Assembly: GCF_029227915.1 (NCBI RefSeq)
Contig: NC_079886.1
Coordinates: forward strand, 15,910,501-15,974,500
Length of the DNA stretch: 64,000 bases
Reading direction: 5' to 3'
Source of the DNA: Hydractinia symbiolongicarpus
Taxonomy: Eukaryota; Cnidaria; Hydrozoa; Anthoathecata; Hydractiniidae
Shown here: piece after piece, positions 1-10,889 of the stretch
Layout: every line of letters begins with the position of its first letter
Position numbering within the stretch: the stretch's first letter is position 1
Notes under the pieces: generated by a model
Seen by the model: only the letters and a program-made list of their open reading frames with translations
Database searches by the model: none
Told to the model about the DNA's origin: nothing
Made by a program: the position numbers and the translations under genes

Positions 1-2508
1 GATAGATCGTGGAAAGTCCACTCAGAAGTACTGTAAAGGCTATATACCTAACTTTTGTTATTTAGGGAACTAACAAGCTTAGTTTTTTGCATTGAAATAT
101 ATTTTTTTGTTAATATCGGTTTTCTTTGTTGCCGTGGTTATACGTTACTGTTTTTTCCCTTTCTTCTCTAAGTTAAGAACTACGAGTTATAGTCGACTCC
201 TTTGGTGTTATCGTCCGAAATGATAAAAAACACAAAAGTCCTCAGAAACTTGGATTGAATGTCTTAAACTGAATTGAATTTACTTCAGGTCTCATGTAAA
301 TTGCCTCTAAGATATAGAATTACAAATGTCAGAATAAAAATGTGATAAGGGTTAGGTCTATCTATTTTAAGTGGAATATGAAATAAAAAGGACAATAAAA
401 TATAATATTACAATCTTGCTCTCAATTAGATCAATTTCTTCAAAGGGAAAACAACATACATATTTATGATTTTTATATACGATAAGCAAAACGGAATTTT
501 AAATAAAAAAATAATATATAATAAAAATGGTTTAACACACGTATTTAAGAAAAAAGCATTGTGTCGTGATTAATGTTTTAGCACCTTTTTTTCGAGTTTC
601 TCTTGTGTCCTATATATTTTCTTTTGCCAGTGAAGCCTTTGAACAGAATTTTTTATTGTAAAAAAACTTTTCCCATCCAGAAATTAGGAAGAGTCAATTT
701 ATTAGGTAAAAAGTAGGGTTAAAAGTTTCGCCAGTGATATGTCTTTTCACTGAATTTAAAAGCATATGGGTCGCATCAATTACAATTGACTTTTTCTATA
801 TATTTTAACTTTCAAGAAATTATTAAAATTCGTTATCAGCAACTAGTAAACATGTTCCTTCATTTGCTTATTTTAACAAAAATACCATTTTTCCGGTTTC
901 AAAAAGCATCTTAGATTTTAAGGTACATTTTTTTATTAGAACAATTTTTAAAAACAAGAAGGCTGTGAATAACCCCCAAAAATAAGAGAATGGCAAGGTT
1001 GAAATTTTACTGATATTTTGTTTTACTAAAAAACAACACAGAAGCATAGAAAAATACATCTGATACGAAGAATATTTCGCAGAATAACTTGTTGCTATGT
1101 TGAATTTTACAGCTTGCATCACAATTATTTGTAATATGGTTTAAAATAAAATAAAAAAAATGTTTAAAAATTATTTTTTTCAAAAAATCTACAAGTCGCG
1201 AATTTCCCGCAGCCAGTCGAAAGTGTTACTTTTTCATATGCGTAGGTTATGTAAGCAGCATTTAAGTTGCGCTAGTTGCACTTTCTTAAAATTCTGTCTG
1301 AAATGCTTTCCACCAAAGTTTTTCTTCCCTAAATACTTTTACCAAGATTTTACGGAGGGAATTTTAGGCATTGTTTCATGCAAATTATGTAAAAACTGGA
1401 AAATAATAGCTGTAGTAATTAAATAAAATGGTAAAATTTACTCTATAACTAAAGTAACTGAATTTTGAGCATATAGTGGTATTTTTGAGAAATTCAAGCT
1501 TCCAATGACGTCACAGAAAAAAGTGCTGACATAAGAAAAAAAATTATTTCTGCTATTTTTGACAAGTTGGATTTCCTTTGATAAATAGCGGAACAAAAAT
1601 TCAAAACATATGTATAAAAAGAAAAATTTTCCGTAAAGCACTTAATATATTGTTGTAAGTCAGCAGCGCTACGACAGCTACTACTGCCATAAAAATATGT
1701 AATCGTTATTATAGAATATGCTTTCTCCTCAACTTATTGCACTCAACTTATGAAAGCCTAATTCATTACGAGGTGACGGATTATTTTCAGAAATCTTTGT
1801 GAAGGTGGGAGATAATTGGGGATTATTGGAAGCTATGTGACATTTCCCTGCTGGCTTATAATTGACAATACTTTCTAGATTGCTGTAAACGCATGCGCGA
1901 TTTGCCTTGATAACTCAGAAAATAAGTTTTATCTCAAATTACAATCTTTTCACTATGTCCTATTTACTGAATATCAAATTATAAATATTCCATAACGTGA
2001 AAATAAAAAAGCATAAATGTCAACATTTTAAGTAAAGGAAGAAAAAAGAATTAAAAAAACAGTACACTCTTTCCATCTCGAATCCGCAGGAAACCGGGAT
2101 CTAGGATCAGCCTCCTTACAAGGCTTGTCCAAATATCAGAAAACCTGACAAGCTTGTGAACGAGATTTGAAATGAATTAAAAAGTGAACAACAGACCAGA
2201 ATGTGTTGGAAACAGAGAGTTCGCTGTATACATATGCGCGCATGTATTTTTTGTAGTGACAATTTCAACGAGTATATATGTACATCATTGCGAATGCTCA
2301 CAAATAATTTTCTAGCTGATACCTGACGATACGCGTCAATTACAAAATGTATAACAGGCCATCGAAAAATGACGTAATGCCGGTTAAAAATAATCGGATC
2401 CGCAGGTAAAAACGAAATATAATGTCCTCGCGTAAAGGATATGTTTTTTATCATTCGGACCGAACCATATTCGAGGTTAGAAATACAAGTTATAATCTCA
2501 AGCCACCT
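1..2508. other. gene-poor flank, no supported gene
   Basis: AT-rich sequence with homopolymer runs. The open frames here (for example 868-1122, 1160-1426 and 2116-2454) are short, have no recognisable domain, and have composition typical of translated AT-rich noncoding DNA. I see no RNA gene or clear repeat. The last few hundred bases are the 3' flank of the Kv-A gene. Confidence 0.6.
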
Positions 2509-3591
2509 TTATCTCCTCTGTAACTCATAATACGAAGTAAGCTTCATTATCAACGACAGAACAGGTAAAGATATAGTCGAAACACCAAGTACCATATAGA
2601 TACTGGAAAGAGCTTTTCCAATAATCGTTGTGGGGACTATATCTCCATAACCCAGTGTCAAGAACGTTTGGACTGCCCACCACATGCTGCGTGGAATACT
2701 GGTGAATTGCGTGGTACCATCACTTTGCTCTACGTGATACATGACGCTGGCGCCGAATGTCACTATGATGAGCAAACAAACGAAAAACAATTGTAAATCT
2801 TTTAAACTGTCCTTTACAATCAATCCAATCGCCTTCATTTGCGGTGAATGTTTTGACGTTCGAAACATTCTTAGTACGCGCATAATACGAACAAGTCTTA
2901 ATATCCGGGGAGAATAAAAATTTGTCTCAAATATTAAGAAGCCTATAAAGTATGGTATAATAACAATGATGTCGACCCAATTCATTGCATTACGAAGGAA
3001 TTTCTTCTTTTTAGGTGCTAATATCATACGGAGTGTGAGTTCTGACAGGAACCAAAAGTTCAGGAAAAATTCAGCATAGAGCCATTGCTTGCTCTGATAG
3101 TAACCGTCGCTAGTTTCCATCAGGTTGGTAAACACTGACAAAAAGACAAGCAAAAGAGATATTAATGCGAAACATCTGGCAAATATCGAGGAACTCGGAA
3201 ATTCTAAGAATTCCCAAATTTTCATTCGCAGAGAGGTGTCTTGAGTCACATGAGGTCTTAGCTTAGCTTGAATAGTTTCATTCAAAATAGCACCTTTCCT
3301 TTTCTTCATAGCCACAATATTAGCATTTGGAATCTCATAGAAATTACACTCCTCTACAAAGATCTTCAAATTAATGTCAGGTGGACAATACAGTTTTCCG
3401 GAAGATTGATAAAAAAACAATATTGCTTGGAAAGATGGTATATTTCGATCGAAGAAAAACTGTTTTGTGTTTGGACAAAAGAATTTGCTTCTCTTTTGTT
3501 TGTCTCCAAGTAACGTTTCGGGGTATTTTCTCAACGTTTCTTCTTGTGTTTCGAACAGGCTTCCACTCACGTTCAGGGATATTCGAGACAT
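2509..3591 (-). CDS. Shaker-type (Kv1-like) voltage-gated K+ channel, Kv-A
   Basis: Intronless gene for a 360-aa alpha subunit that would tetramerise in the plasma membrane and pass K+ on depolarisation. The T1 tetramerisation domain begins at residue 3 and runs to about 100 (LNVSG, TLRKYPETLLGD, FFFDR, AILFFYQS), so there is no N-terminal ball peptide. Approximate segments are S1 137-159, S2 171-191 with Glu184, S3 203-222 with Asp207, S4 229-247, S5 263-288 and S6 325-350. S4 has Arg every third residue at 229, 232, 235, 238, 241 and 244, plus Lys247. Aligned on the RTSKHS end, Arg229 is one charge more than Shaker has at that side. The filter is TLGYGD (GYGD 314-317), Leu replacing the usual Val. 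The S6 gate reads LPVLSLI rather than LPVPVIV. The C-terminus is only about 10 residues past S6 and has no PDZ ligand. Start chosen at the ATG just before the T1 domain. Family is certain; orthology within the cnidarian Shaker expansion is not. Confidence 0.95.
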   Translation of the reverse strand: MSRISLNVSGSLFETQEETLRKYPETLLGDKQKRSKFFCPNTKQFFFDRNIPSFQAILFFYQSSGKLYCPPDINLKIFVEECNFYEIPNANIVAMKKRKGAILNETIQAKLRPHVTQDTSLRMKIWEFLEFPSSSIFARCFALISLLLVFLSVFTNLMETSDGYYQSKQWLYAEFFLNFWFLSELTLRMILAPKKKKFLRNAMNWVDIIVIIPYFIGFLIFETNFYSPRILRLVRIMRVLRMFRTSKHSPQMKAIGLIVKDSLKDLQLFFVCLLIIVTFGASVMYHVEQSDGTTQFTSIPRSMWWAVQTFLTLGYGDIVPTTIIGKALSSIYMVLGVSTISLPVLSLIMKLTSYYELQRR

Positions 3592-6181
3592 CGCGACTTT
3601 GATGCATCTAAAGTTACAAGAAATGTTTTAAATACATCCAAGCATGAGAGTATCATCATCTACTATCATACCGTCGATCTCAGACGACGCCTCCTGTCTC
3701 AGACAAAAACGTCAAAGCACCAGTATAAAAGGTACTACTTTCCATGTTTACAAAAGTGTGAATTTTTGTTCTAAACGCACACATTCCAAAGTTAAAAAAA
3801 CCCAGACCATATAAGGGTATAATGGTTTTTGTATGTTATTAATAGCATTTTTTGGAAAGACGAAATCCAATAGGTATATACTGAAATAATTTTATTTTTA
3901 CTATATTCAGTTAAATTTTCACCCATTATAAAGCCAATAGTTGTTCTTTAATATAATAGATATTTGAAAGCGAAATTTTCTGCAGAATCAAAATTGTTGC
4001 GATTTTGCGAAACTTGTGTGCGTAGATTTTGCGTCACAAATATATATAACGTACTATAAAATAATGTAGGAAAAAAGCTCAGAATATAATATAAGATTAA
4101 TTTGAAAGAACCTCCGGTTGGAGTCGATTTTTTTGCTTTTGTATATAACAAAGTGTAGGCAACCAGCCTTTGGCAATTAGCAGCAAACACAAACATAGAT
4201 ACACAAAAGAATCTCACGTAATGTTTAAAAAAGATATTGGAATTCAAAGAAAAAAGCTACGGTTTTCCAGGTCGCATCGACAGTAAAACGACCAAAATAA
4301 GCTAAAAAATATTGCATCATGCTGTCCGAGTTAATATATTATTTAGCTTGCATACCTTTAATACTTTATAACTTCATCTTTCACAAATTTAACAAAAACA
4401 TGCAACTTCCAAGTCCTGATTATTCCTTGTCTGACTAGCGCGCCCTACTTATCTACCAGACAGCTGAAATCGATGTGTCTGCTGACGTCATTCCTTTCAA
4501 TCAGAGATATAGATTATTAACTACCCGTCTCAGTAAGTTTTAATCCGCATATTTTCACCTGCATTTTTTACAATACGATTTATTTGTTTTATATTTGTTT
4601 TATTATTTTACACAATCTCCTTTCTAAAAATACTTCGATTACGAAAGCTTAAGTTTGAAACTTGATTGAATTCCAAGCCACATCACACCTCCGTAAAAGT
4701 TTAATATATCGTTATTTTATAATATAAATATTTACGGATAGGTACAATATGTTCTGAAAGAATTAAAAAACAAACAAGCCTAGAAAGGCATCCACCTTAA
4801 TCCTATGTAACCTAGGGTTTCCAGCTGCTTGAACTCTGGAGTACATGAGACCATCTTGGAAAATAACATAACAAACAATATAACCGTAAGACATTAACTA
4901 AATAATGTTATGAGAACTAATCTTTACATCTGGCGTATTTTCACGTAAAAAACACTAGGATATTAAATTTCTTCACTTCGACAGGTAGTCGACAGGATTG
5001 ATTGTAATAACTGTCTTATTCTTAGTTATAACTTTTCGTCCAAGGTTATAAAAAACAAAATTTAACGTCCTTATTGTTTCATAATGATAGATCTCGCACA
5101 ATGCAAGCTGGATACCTTAAATTCCGCAAAACTAGACTGTGTTTCTCTACCTGGTTAGCTTTTGAGCCCTTGCCCGCCCATCTCGCCATTCACGCAGATC
5201 AATGGAATAATAATTTTTTTTGGCAGCAAAAATAAAATACTTGATTTGCAACAAGCTCGCTTAACCTTAACACATGAACAGCGGTATTTTAGAGGAACAA
5301 GCAGAAACTGTCAGGCTGTCGCGTGCTGGAGGTAGCGATAACGCTAGCTAGCCGTGGTGAAAACACCACTGTGTTGTTTAAAACAAGCAGCATGTTGATT
5401 TCCACTTATACTTCTATGGCACAGCTAAATGAATTTTGGATTTTAACTTAATAAAAAATGGCGGTAGAGCCAAGAACTAAATTAGTATAGATAAAAAAAT
5501 TTTCTTTCACTAGACAACAGCTTCGATATATGCTTGATCTCTATTGATATTTAGTTAGTATCAGCTAGTACAAATTTTGTACCTTTTAATATCTTTAAAA
5601 CGCATCACACAATATAGATCTACCTTACATGATATTAAAATCATTTAAAATCTGCATGTAAAAAATTTTACTGACGCTTTGACCGGTAATTTGATAAGAC
5701 TTTTATTAGGTTAAATATTTAATTCACTTAAGATGCACTTTATAGACTTCATTGGAACGTTCTGGACTTATACAAGTTTAATTGGTCGTGGCTTCTACGC
5801 ACGCGCCTCTATTAGCAATTAATAAGTTTACTTCAACTTTTCATAATTTGCTCTGTTTTTTGTCTAAAATTGCTAAACGGCTCATTTTGAATTTCCTGGC
5901 ATAGCATAAAGCCGACTTCTTAACAAGGAAGTGCTTATCAGTGACTACAAAGCAGCTCTTAATTTTGGATTATCGTGGCATGCATGAAAATTAATACCGA
6001 GGCGGTGGAAAAGGTATTTAAGAACATCAAGGAAACTGCAGAATACCAAGAAGCAATTATAGAAAAAGTAACGAAAAAACTGTCATAGCTTGTGCTACGA
6101 TATAAAACCAAAAAGCTCGGAGACTCAAGTCCTTATCTCCATATTTATATATATTAACTCACTTAAAAAATTACTATTGAA
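3592..6181. other. divergent intergenic region between Kv-A and Kv-B
   Basis: About 2.6 kb separates two head-to-head channel genes, so it must hold both promoters. A TATA box for Kv-B is visible at 6101-6107. No equally convincing TATA box is seen for Kv-A; a TATTTAAA-like stretch lies only about 40 bases before its ATG. No other gene is supported; the open frame at 3948-4247 (-) has no domain. Confidence 0.6.
6101..6107 (+). promoter_or_regulatory. putative TATA box of Kv-B
   Basis: TATAAAA lies 81 bases upstream of the Kv-B ATG, which would put transcription start near 6130 and give a short unspliced leader of about 50 bases. Assigned by motif and spacing only. Confidence 0.5.
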
Positions 6182-7309
6182 ATGGAAGAAAGTGTTATTT
6201 CTCATCGTGAGGAGAGGAAGAAACGTATTTCATTTAATGTGAGTGGAGAAATCTATGAAACGCACGAGAACACACTGCAAAGATATCCCCAAACACTTCT
6301 TGGTAATGTATCAAAAAGGAGAAATTTCTTTTGTTCCAAAACAAACCAATATTTTTTTAATCGCCATAAACTTTCTTTTGAAGCTATTTTGTTCTTTTAT
6401 CAATCAACAGGGAAATTATACCGACCGCCGGACGTTAGTTGGCGATTATTTGAAGCTGAGTGTAAGTTTTTTGAACTTCCCGAAGTTTCCATCACAGCGA
6501 TGAAAGAAAGGGACGGTATATATTGTATTAAAAACCCAAAGAAACTTTTCCAATCAACAAACATACATCCCCTTAGAATAAACTTATGGGACTTTTTGGA
6601 GAATCCAGAAACATCTATCTTTGCCCGAAATTTTGTCTTTCTGTCTTCGCTGATTGTGTTAATGTCTGTCGTGTTTGATATTATTGAAACAACAGGCTTA
6701 GGAAGAAACAACAAATCGCTTTGCTATGTCATCGAGCTCTTCTCAAATTCATTTTTTGGTACTGAACTACTACTCAAAATAATATCCTCGCCTAACCGTT
6801 CGGAACTATTAACACAATTTCTCACCTGGATTGACATAGTTATAATTGTACCCTACTTTTTATTACTCGCCTTAGTTGGTTCAGATCTCGAATCTCTGGA
6901 GTTCTTGCATGTTTTAAGAATTTTTCGAGTTTTTCGCATCCTTCGCGTATTCCGGTTAACACAGTATTTTGGACAGGTAAACTCGGCTGCTCTCATTCTG
7001 AAAGACAGTCTCAAAGATTTACAATTATTCTGTCTTACTTTATTCATCATTATTACGTTCGGTGCAGCTGTAATGTACCATATTGAGAGTAGTATTCCTG
7101 ACACAGAGTTTAAAAGCGTCCTTCATTGTATGTGGTGGGCCATTCAGACATTCCTGCCTGTTGGATACGGAGATATAGTGCCCCAGTCTTCTACTGGGAA
7201 ATTTTTTTCGTGCATGTACATGATATTCGGTGTTACGTCAGTCTCGTTACCAGTTCTCTCACTTACCATGAAATTTGTGGCGTTTTACTCATTTCATGAT
7301 CAAAAGTAG
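6182..7309 (+). CDS. Shaker-type voltage-gated K+ channel with atypical filter, Kv-B
   Basis: Intronless 375-aa Kv subunit, divergent from Kv-A and clearly its paralogue. The T1 domain spans about residues 15-115 (FNVSGEIYETHENTLQRYP, YFFNRHKLSF, LFFYQSTGKLY). S2 carries the conserved Glu (FGTELLLK) and S3 the conserved Asp (WIDIVIIVPYF). S4 has Arg at 246, 249, 252, 255 and 258. His243 occupies the position of Kv-A Arg229, and Gln261 replaces the last positive charge (Kv-A Lys247). The pore reads QTFLPVGYGD with GYGD at 328-331: Pro sits where K+ channels almost always have Thr, the residue lining the innermost K+ site. S6 has LPVLSLTMKF. No frameshift or stop is present, so the gene looks intact. 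It could be a conducting channel with altered permeation, or a modulatory or silent subunit assembling with Kv-A or Kv-C; that is inference. A TATA box lies 81 bases upstream. Confidence 0.95.
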   Translation: MEESVISHREERKKRISFNVSGEIYETHENTLQRYPQTLLGNVSKRRNFFCSKTNQYFFNRHKLSFEAILFFYQSTGKLYRPPDVSWRLFEAECKFFELPEVSITAMKERDGIYCIKNPKKLFQSTNIHPLRINLWDFLENPETSIFARNFVFLSSLIVLMSVVFDIIETTGLGRNNKSLCYVIELFSNSFFGTELLLKIISSPNRSELLTQFLTWIDIVIIVPYFLLLALVGSDLESLEFLHVLRIFRVFRILRVFRLTQYFGQVNSAALILKDSLKDLQLFCLTLFIIITFGAAVMYHIESSIPDTEFKSVLHCMWWAIQTFLPVGYGDIVPQSSTGKFFSCMYMIFGVTSVSLPVLSLTMKFVAFYSFHDQK

Positions 7310-7474
7310 AGATAAACGATATTCGAGCTGTTGTTAGAAATGTATACAACACTTACCACAAAATATACATGTGTACGATACACCAGTACGCAATTGTTTT
7401 GTACTTTTCGAAAGAAGAAATGAGATAAAAGTTTACCATCTAGTTGCGCTCAAAATAACTTATCGGAATGCACT

Positions 7475-7645
7475 GTGTTTGACACACAATGTGTGGACAC
7501 AAGAATTCATCGTTCAATGTTGGATATACTTCTAATGAATTTACTGCACAATGTAAGGGACACACTCTAACTGAATTTGCCGCACAATGTTGGCCATGCT
7601 TGACATGAATTTGCCGCACAACTTGGGACACACTTTACATGACTT
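7475..7645. repeat. degenerate short tandem repeat, about 33-36 bp unit
   Basis: Several imperfect copies of a unit containing GAATTTGCCGCACAATG and GACACAC follow each other, for example around 7550-7590 and 7590-7640, with more diverged copies to the left. It lies just downstream of Kv-B. It is noncoding; the minus-strand frame through it is an artefact of the repeat. Confidence 0.5.
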
Positions 7646-8033
7646 CTTGAAGCAAATTTCTTATGGAATTTAAAACAATTTAGAGACCTTCATATTTGTA
7701 ACACGACAAGACATAGATAAAAGAAGGATTTCAAACAACGCGATTTAGTGTTACTAAATTTTTGCGCTAGTCATTAAGTAACACAAACAAAAGTGTAAAA
7801 TATAGTATAATAGTGTTTGTTTGCGTTACCTACTTTCCCTAATTTCTAAGCACTATTAGATTTTGAGAAAAAATATCTGTAAAGCCAGCCGGCTGGGTCG
7901 GAAAAAGGGGACGAGACGGGGGAGCAACCCCGCTTTAGCCCCGCCCCCTTGTCATTTGTTTTACATAATTGTTAAAATATATCGCGAAACCTTTTTACAT
8001 GTAGATCCCTTTTTAAAAACTAACTGCAAAGTT

Positions 8034-8763
8034 CAATTAACAAATGTTAAAAGTTTATTTCCCTGGTAGATCACATAAACAAAACTTTAATCGCTTTGTA
8101 GGTCACATCAACAAATGTTTTATTCCCCTAGCAGGTCACATCAACAAATGTTTTATTCCCCTAGCAGCTTACATCAACAAAAGTTAAATTGCTTGGTAGG
8201 TCACATCAACAAAAGTTTAATCGCTTGGTAGGTCACATCAACAAAACTTTATTCGCTTGGTAGTTCACATTAACAAAAGTTTAATCGCTTGGTACGTTAC
8301 ATCAACAAATGTTTTATTCCCTTGGTAGGTTACATGAACAAAACTTTATTCGCTTGGTAGTTCACATTAACAAAAGTTTAATCGCTTGGTACGTTACATC
8401 AACAAATGTTTTATTCCCTTGGTAGGTTACATGAACAAAACTTTATTCGCTTGGTAGTTCACATTAACAAAAGTTTAATCGCTTGGTACGTTACATCAAC
8501 AAATGTTTTATTCCCTTGGTAGGTTACATGAACAAAACTTTATTCGCTTGGTAGTTCACATTAACAAAAGTTTAATCGCTTGGTACGTTACATCAACAAA
8601 TGTTTTATTCCCTTGGTAGGTCACATCAACAAAACTTTATTCGCTTGGTAGTTCACATTAACAAAAGTTTAATCGCTTGGTACGTTACATCAACAAATGT
8701 TTTATTCCCTTGGTAGGTTACATGAACAAAAGTTTAATCGCTTGGTAGGTTACATGAACAAAA
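8034..8763. repeat. minisatellite, 32-33 bp unit in a 97-bp higher-order repeat
   Basis: Units of 32 or 33 bases with the core CGCTTGGTAGGTYACATCAA are joined head to tail. From about 8263 to 8720 three unit variants alternate in fixed order, giving a 97-bp higher-order repeat. The landmark CGTTACATC recurs at 8295, 8392, 8489, 8586 and 8683, exactly 97 bases apart. Flanking units are less ordered. No coding or transposon signature is present. Confidence 0.9.
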
Positions 8764-8905
8764 GCGATACCTACCTACCAAGCGATTTAACTTCTGTTGA
8801 TGCAATCTTCTAAGGTATCAAACCTTTGCTGATTTGACCTTCCAAGCGATTTACCTTTTGTTGGTCACATGAACAAAGGTTTAATACCTTGGTAGGTTAC
8901 ATGAA
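8764..8905. repeat. inverted minisatellite units at array end
   Basis: Directly after the head-to-tail array, two or three units appear in opposite orientation (for example CTACCAAGCGATTTAAC near 8775-8791 and CCAAGCGATTTACC near 8843). A forward unit follows at about 8870-8905. The array end is therefore a fold-back that could form a hairpin. Confidence 0.7.
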
Positions 8906-10889
8906 CGGCTTACTTATATTCGCTAGCCATTTTTTCTAGGTTCTAAGAACAAGATAATGTGAAAATTTATTTCTGTACACTTATCTCATCAAGCATTCGA
9001 TTATCTTTAAAGATTCAAATGTAAAACAAGAAACCCTGCGGCTTAAAAATATACTGAACTTTGAAGAGGAAATCATTGAATATTCTAACATTTTAAAATT
9101 CAATTTTTGATTATCATTGTAACTGTAAATCATAGCTAACTTAATTTACATAAAATTCATTTCTCTATAAGAACAATTTTAAAAGAATAATAATAATAAG
9201 CCTGAAAATTGATGAACAATAAAAACAAAATAAGAACAACGGCAAGGCTGAAAATTTATCTATTTTCTCTTTTTCTCTGAAAAACAACTTTGAAATTATC
9301 TTTAATGGTGGTAGCAATTTTTTTTACATAATCAGTTACGAAAGTTATTTTCAGACTACATATTCTAATTTTTTCTTTTATAACACACTTGTCACGATTT
9401 TTAGCTATAATTCATTATCTTTCACCAGAAATATTCAGCTTTGACAGTTCCTCTTTAACTTAAAATCATGAATAATTAATTAGTTCTGCTGAATATGGCT
9501 TTAGTCTACGTGCTTGCAAAATTGTACAGAAGGAAATGACGTAATTATTAAAGGGAAACGTTAATTACATCAAAGATAATATCATCTTAATTATGCTACA
9601 CTGCACGAGCTTTAACTTTCGATAGCATATAAACTTTAAAATAAAGTATTGTTCATTGGATAATAAAACCATTTGTTGCACTGTTAGGATTCTTATTGGC
9701 TTAAAACTCATTTCAGCCTCGCTCTCAGAAAAACATCTGTCAAAACGAAGATTTAGGCTTTAGCCTGGATAAGTTTCGGGCGTCCATCCTGGCTGCGCTG
9801 TCTCTATCTATCTCTCTATCTATCTTTTCCCACTGGCCGACATCAATAAATGCGAAACACTTTATATGTAATATACCAATGTCTTCATAAACCCATTTCT
9901 GCACGATGTTATGTCATTGCTTACTTTAATGTCCAATTCTAAAGGAAATCGCGCCTGTCCGTGTTTTTATTAAAAAAAATGAAGTTGGGGAGGTTACAAC
10001 ATTTTTTACGAGAACAACAAGTAATGTTAGCCAATATTAGTCATATATTAGGCACATTATACTTTTGCAAGTAAGCTGATCAGTTCCCAATTTTGTTTTC
10101 TACTATTTTTAATAATAACGTATTTGTAGACCAGATTACATCATTTTTTTATTGCAATTGTCAACCTAATGATGTGGACTTGTTTTGTCACAATATTTAA
10201 TAAAAAAGACAAATTGATCTTAGATTAAGAAACACACGATTTTTTTTTCACTAACCACTTAGTAAGCAAAAAAGCTCCCATAATACTATTACGAAATTTT
10301 TTGACGTTTACCATAGTGCTAATACGCGAAGTTTAAGGAAAAAGGAAATCAATCACGAATCATTGGTATAAGAGCTGTCATTTAGGTAAATAACGTGTGG
10401 TGGGTATTTGTAAATAATTATTCGGCTCGTTTAATCAATTCTTTGCACTGGGGGATGCGCAAATAATCAAGAAGGGAGATAGTCAGTTGAATTAGTTGCG
10501 AGTTAAATTTTAGTGGTGCTGCACACAAAGAAGTTAGCCAGTTGAAATTTTACTCATAATTTCATAGCAGTTGTGAACCCTGATAGTCATGTAGAACAGT
10601 TTATGGTGCAATAAGTAGACTTCAGATAATCAGAGAAAGACATTAAAATATAGAGTTATGTATATACATGGATGTACGCTATATAATAACATAAAACATG
10701 TACAATAAAAATATTTTATTCTTAACGAAGCTTTTTGTTACCTAGAAACATCTTCAGGTATATACAAAAATTAAAATTATCCACTTTATATACATCATTA
10801 AAATACCATCTTTATCGACATAAAAACGCATGCGAGAATAAAATTTACCTAAGAGATTAGAAAAACTAAAAACCAATAATGAACCTAAA
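8906..10889. other. no supported gene
   Basis: AT-rich intergenic sequence. A short TCTA/TCTC-type microsatellite lies at about 9797-9826. No open frame of convincing composition and no recognisable element was found. Confidence 0.55.

Noticed and set aside
8034-8763. CRISPR-like array from regularly spaced repeats
   Set aside because: The units are contiguous without unique spacers and the genome is eukaryotic; it is a minisatellite.
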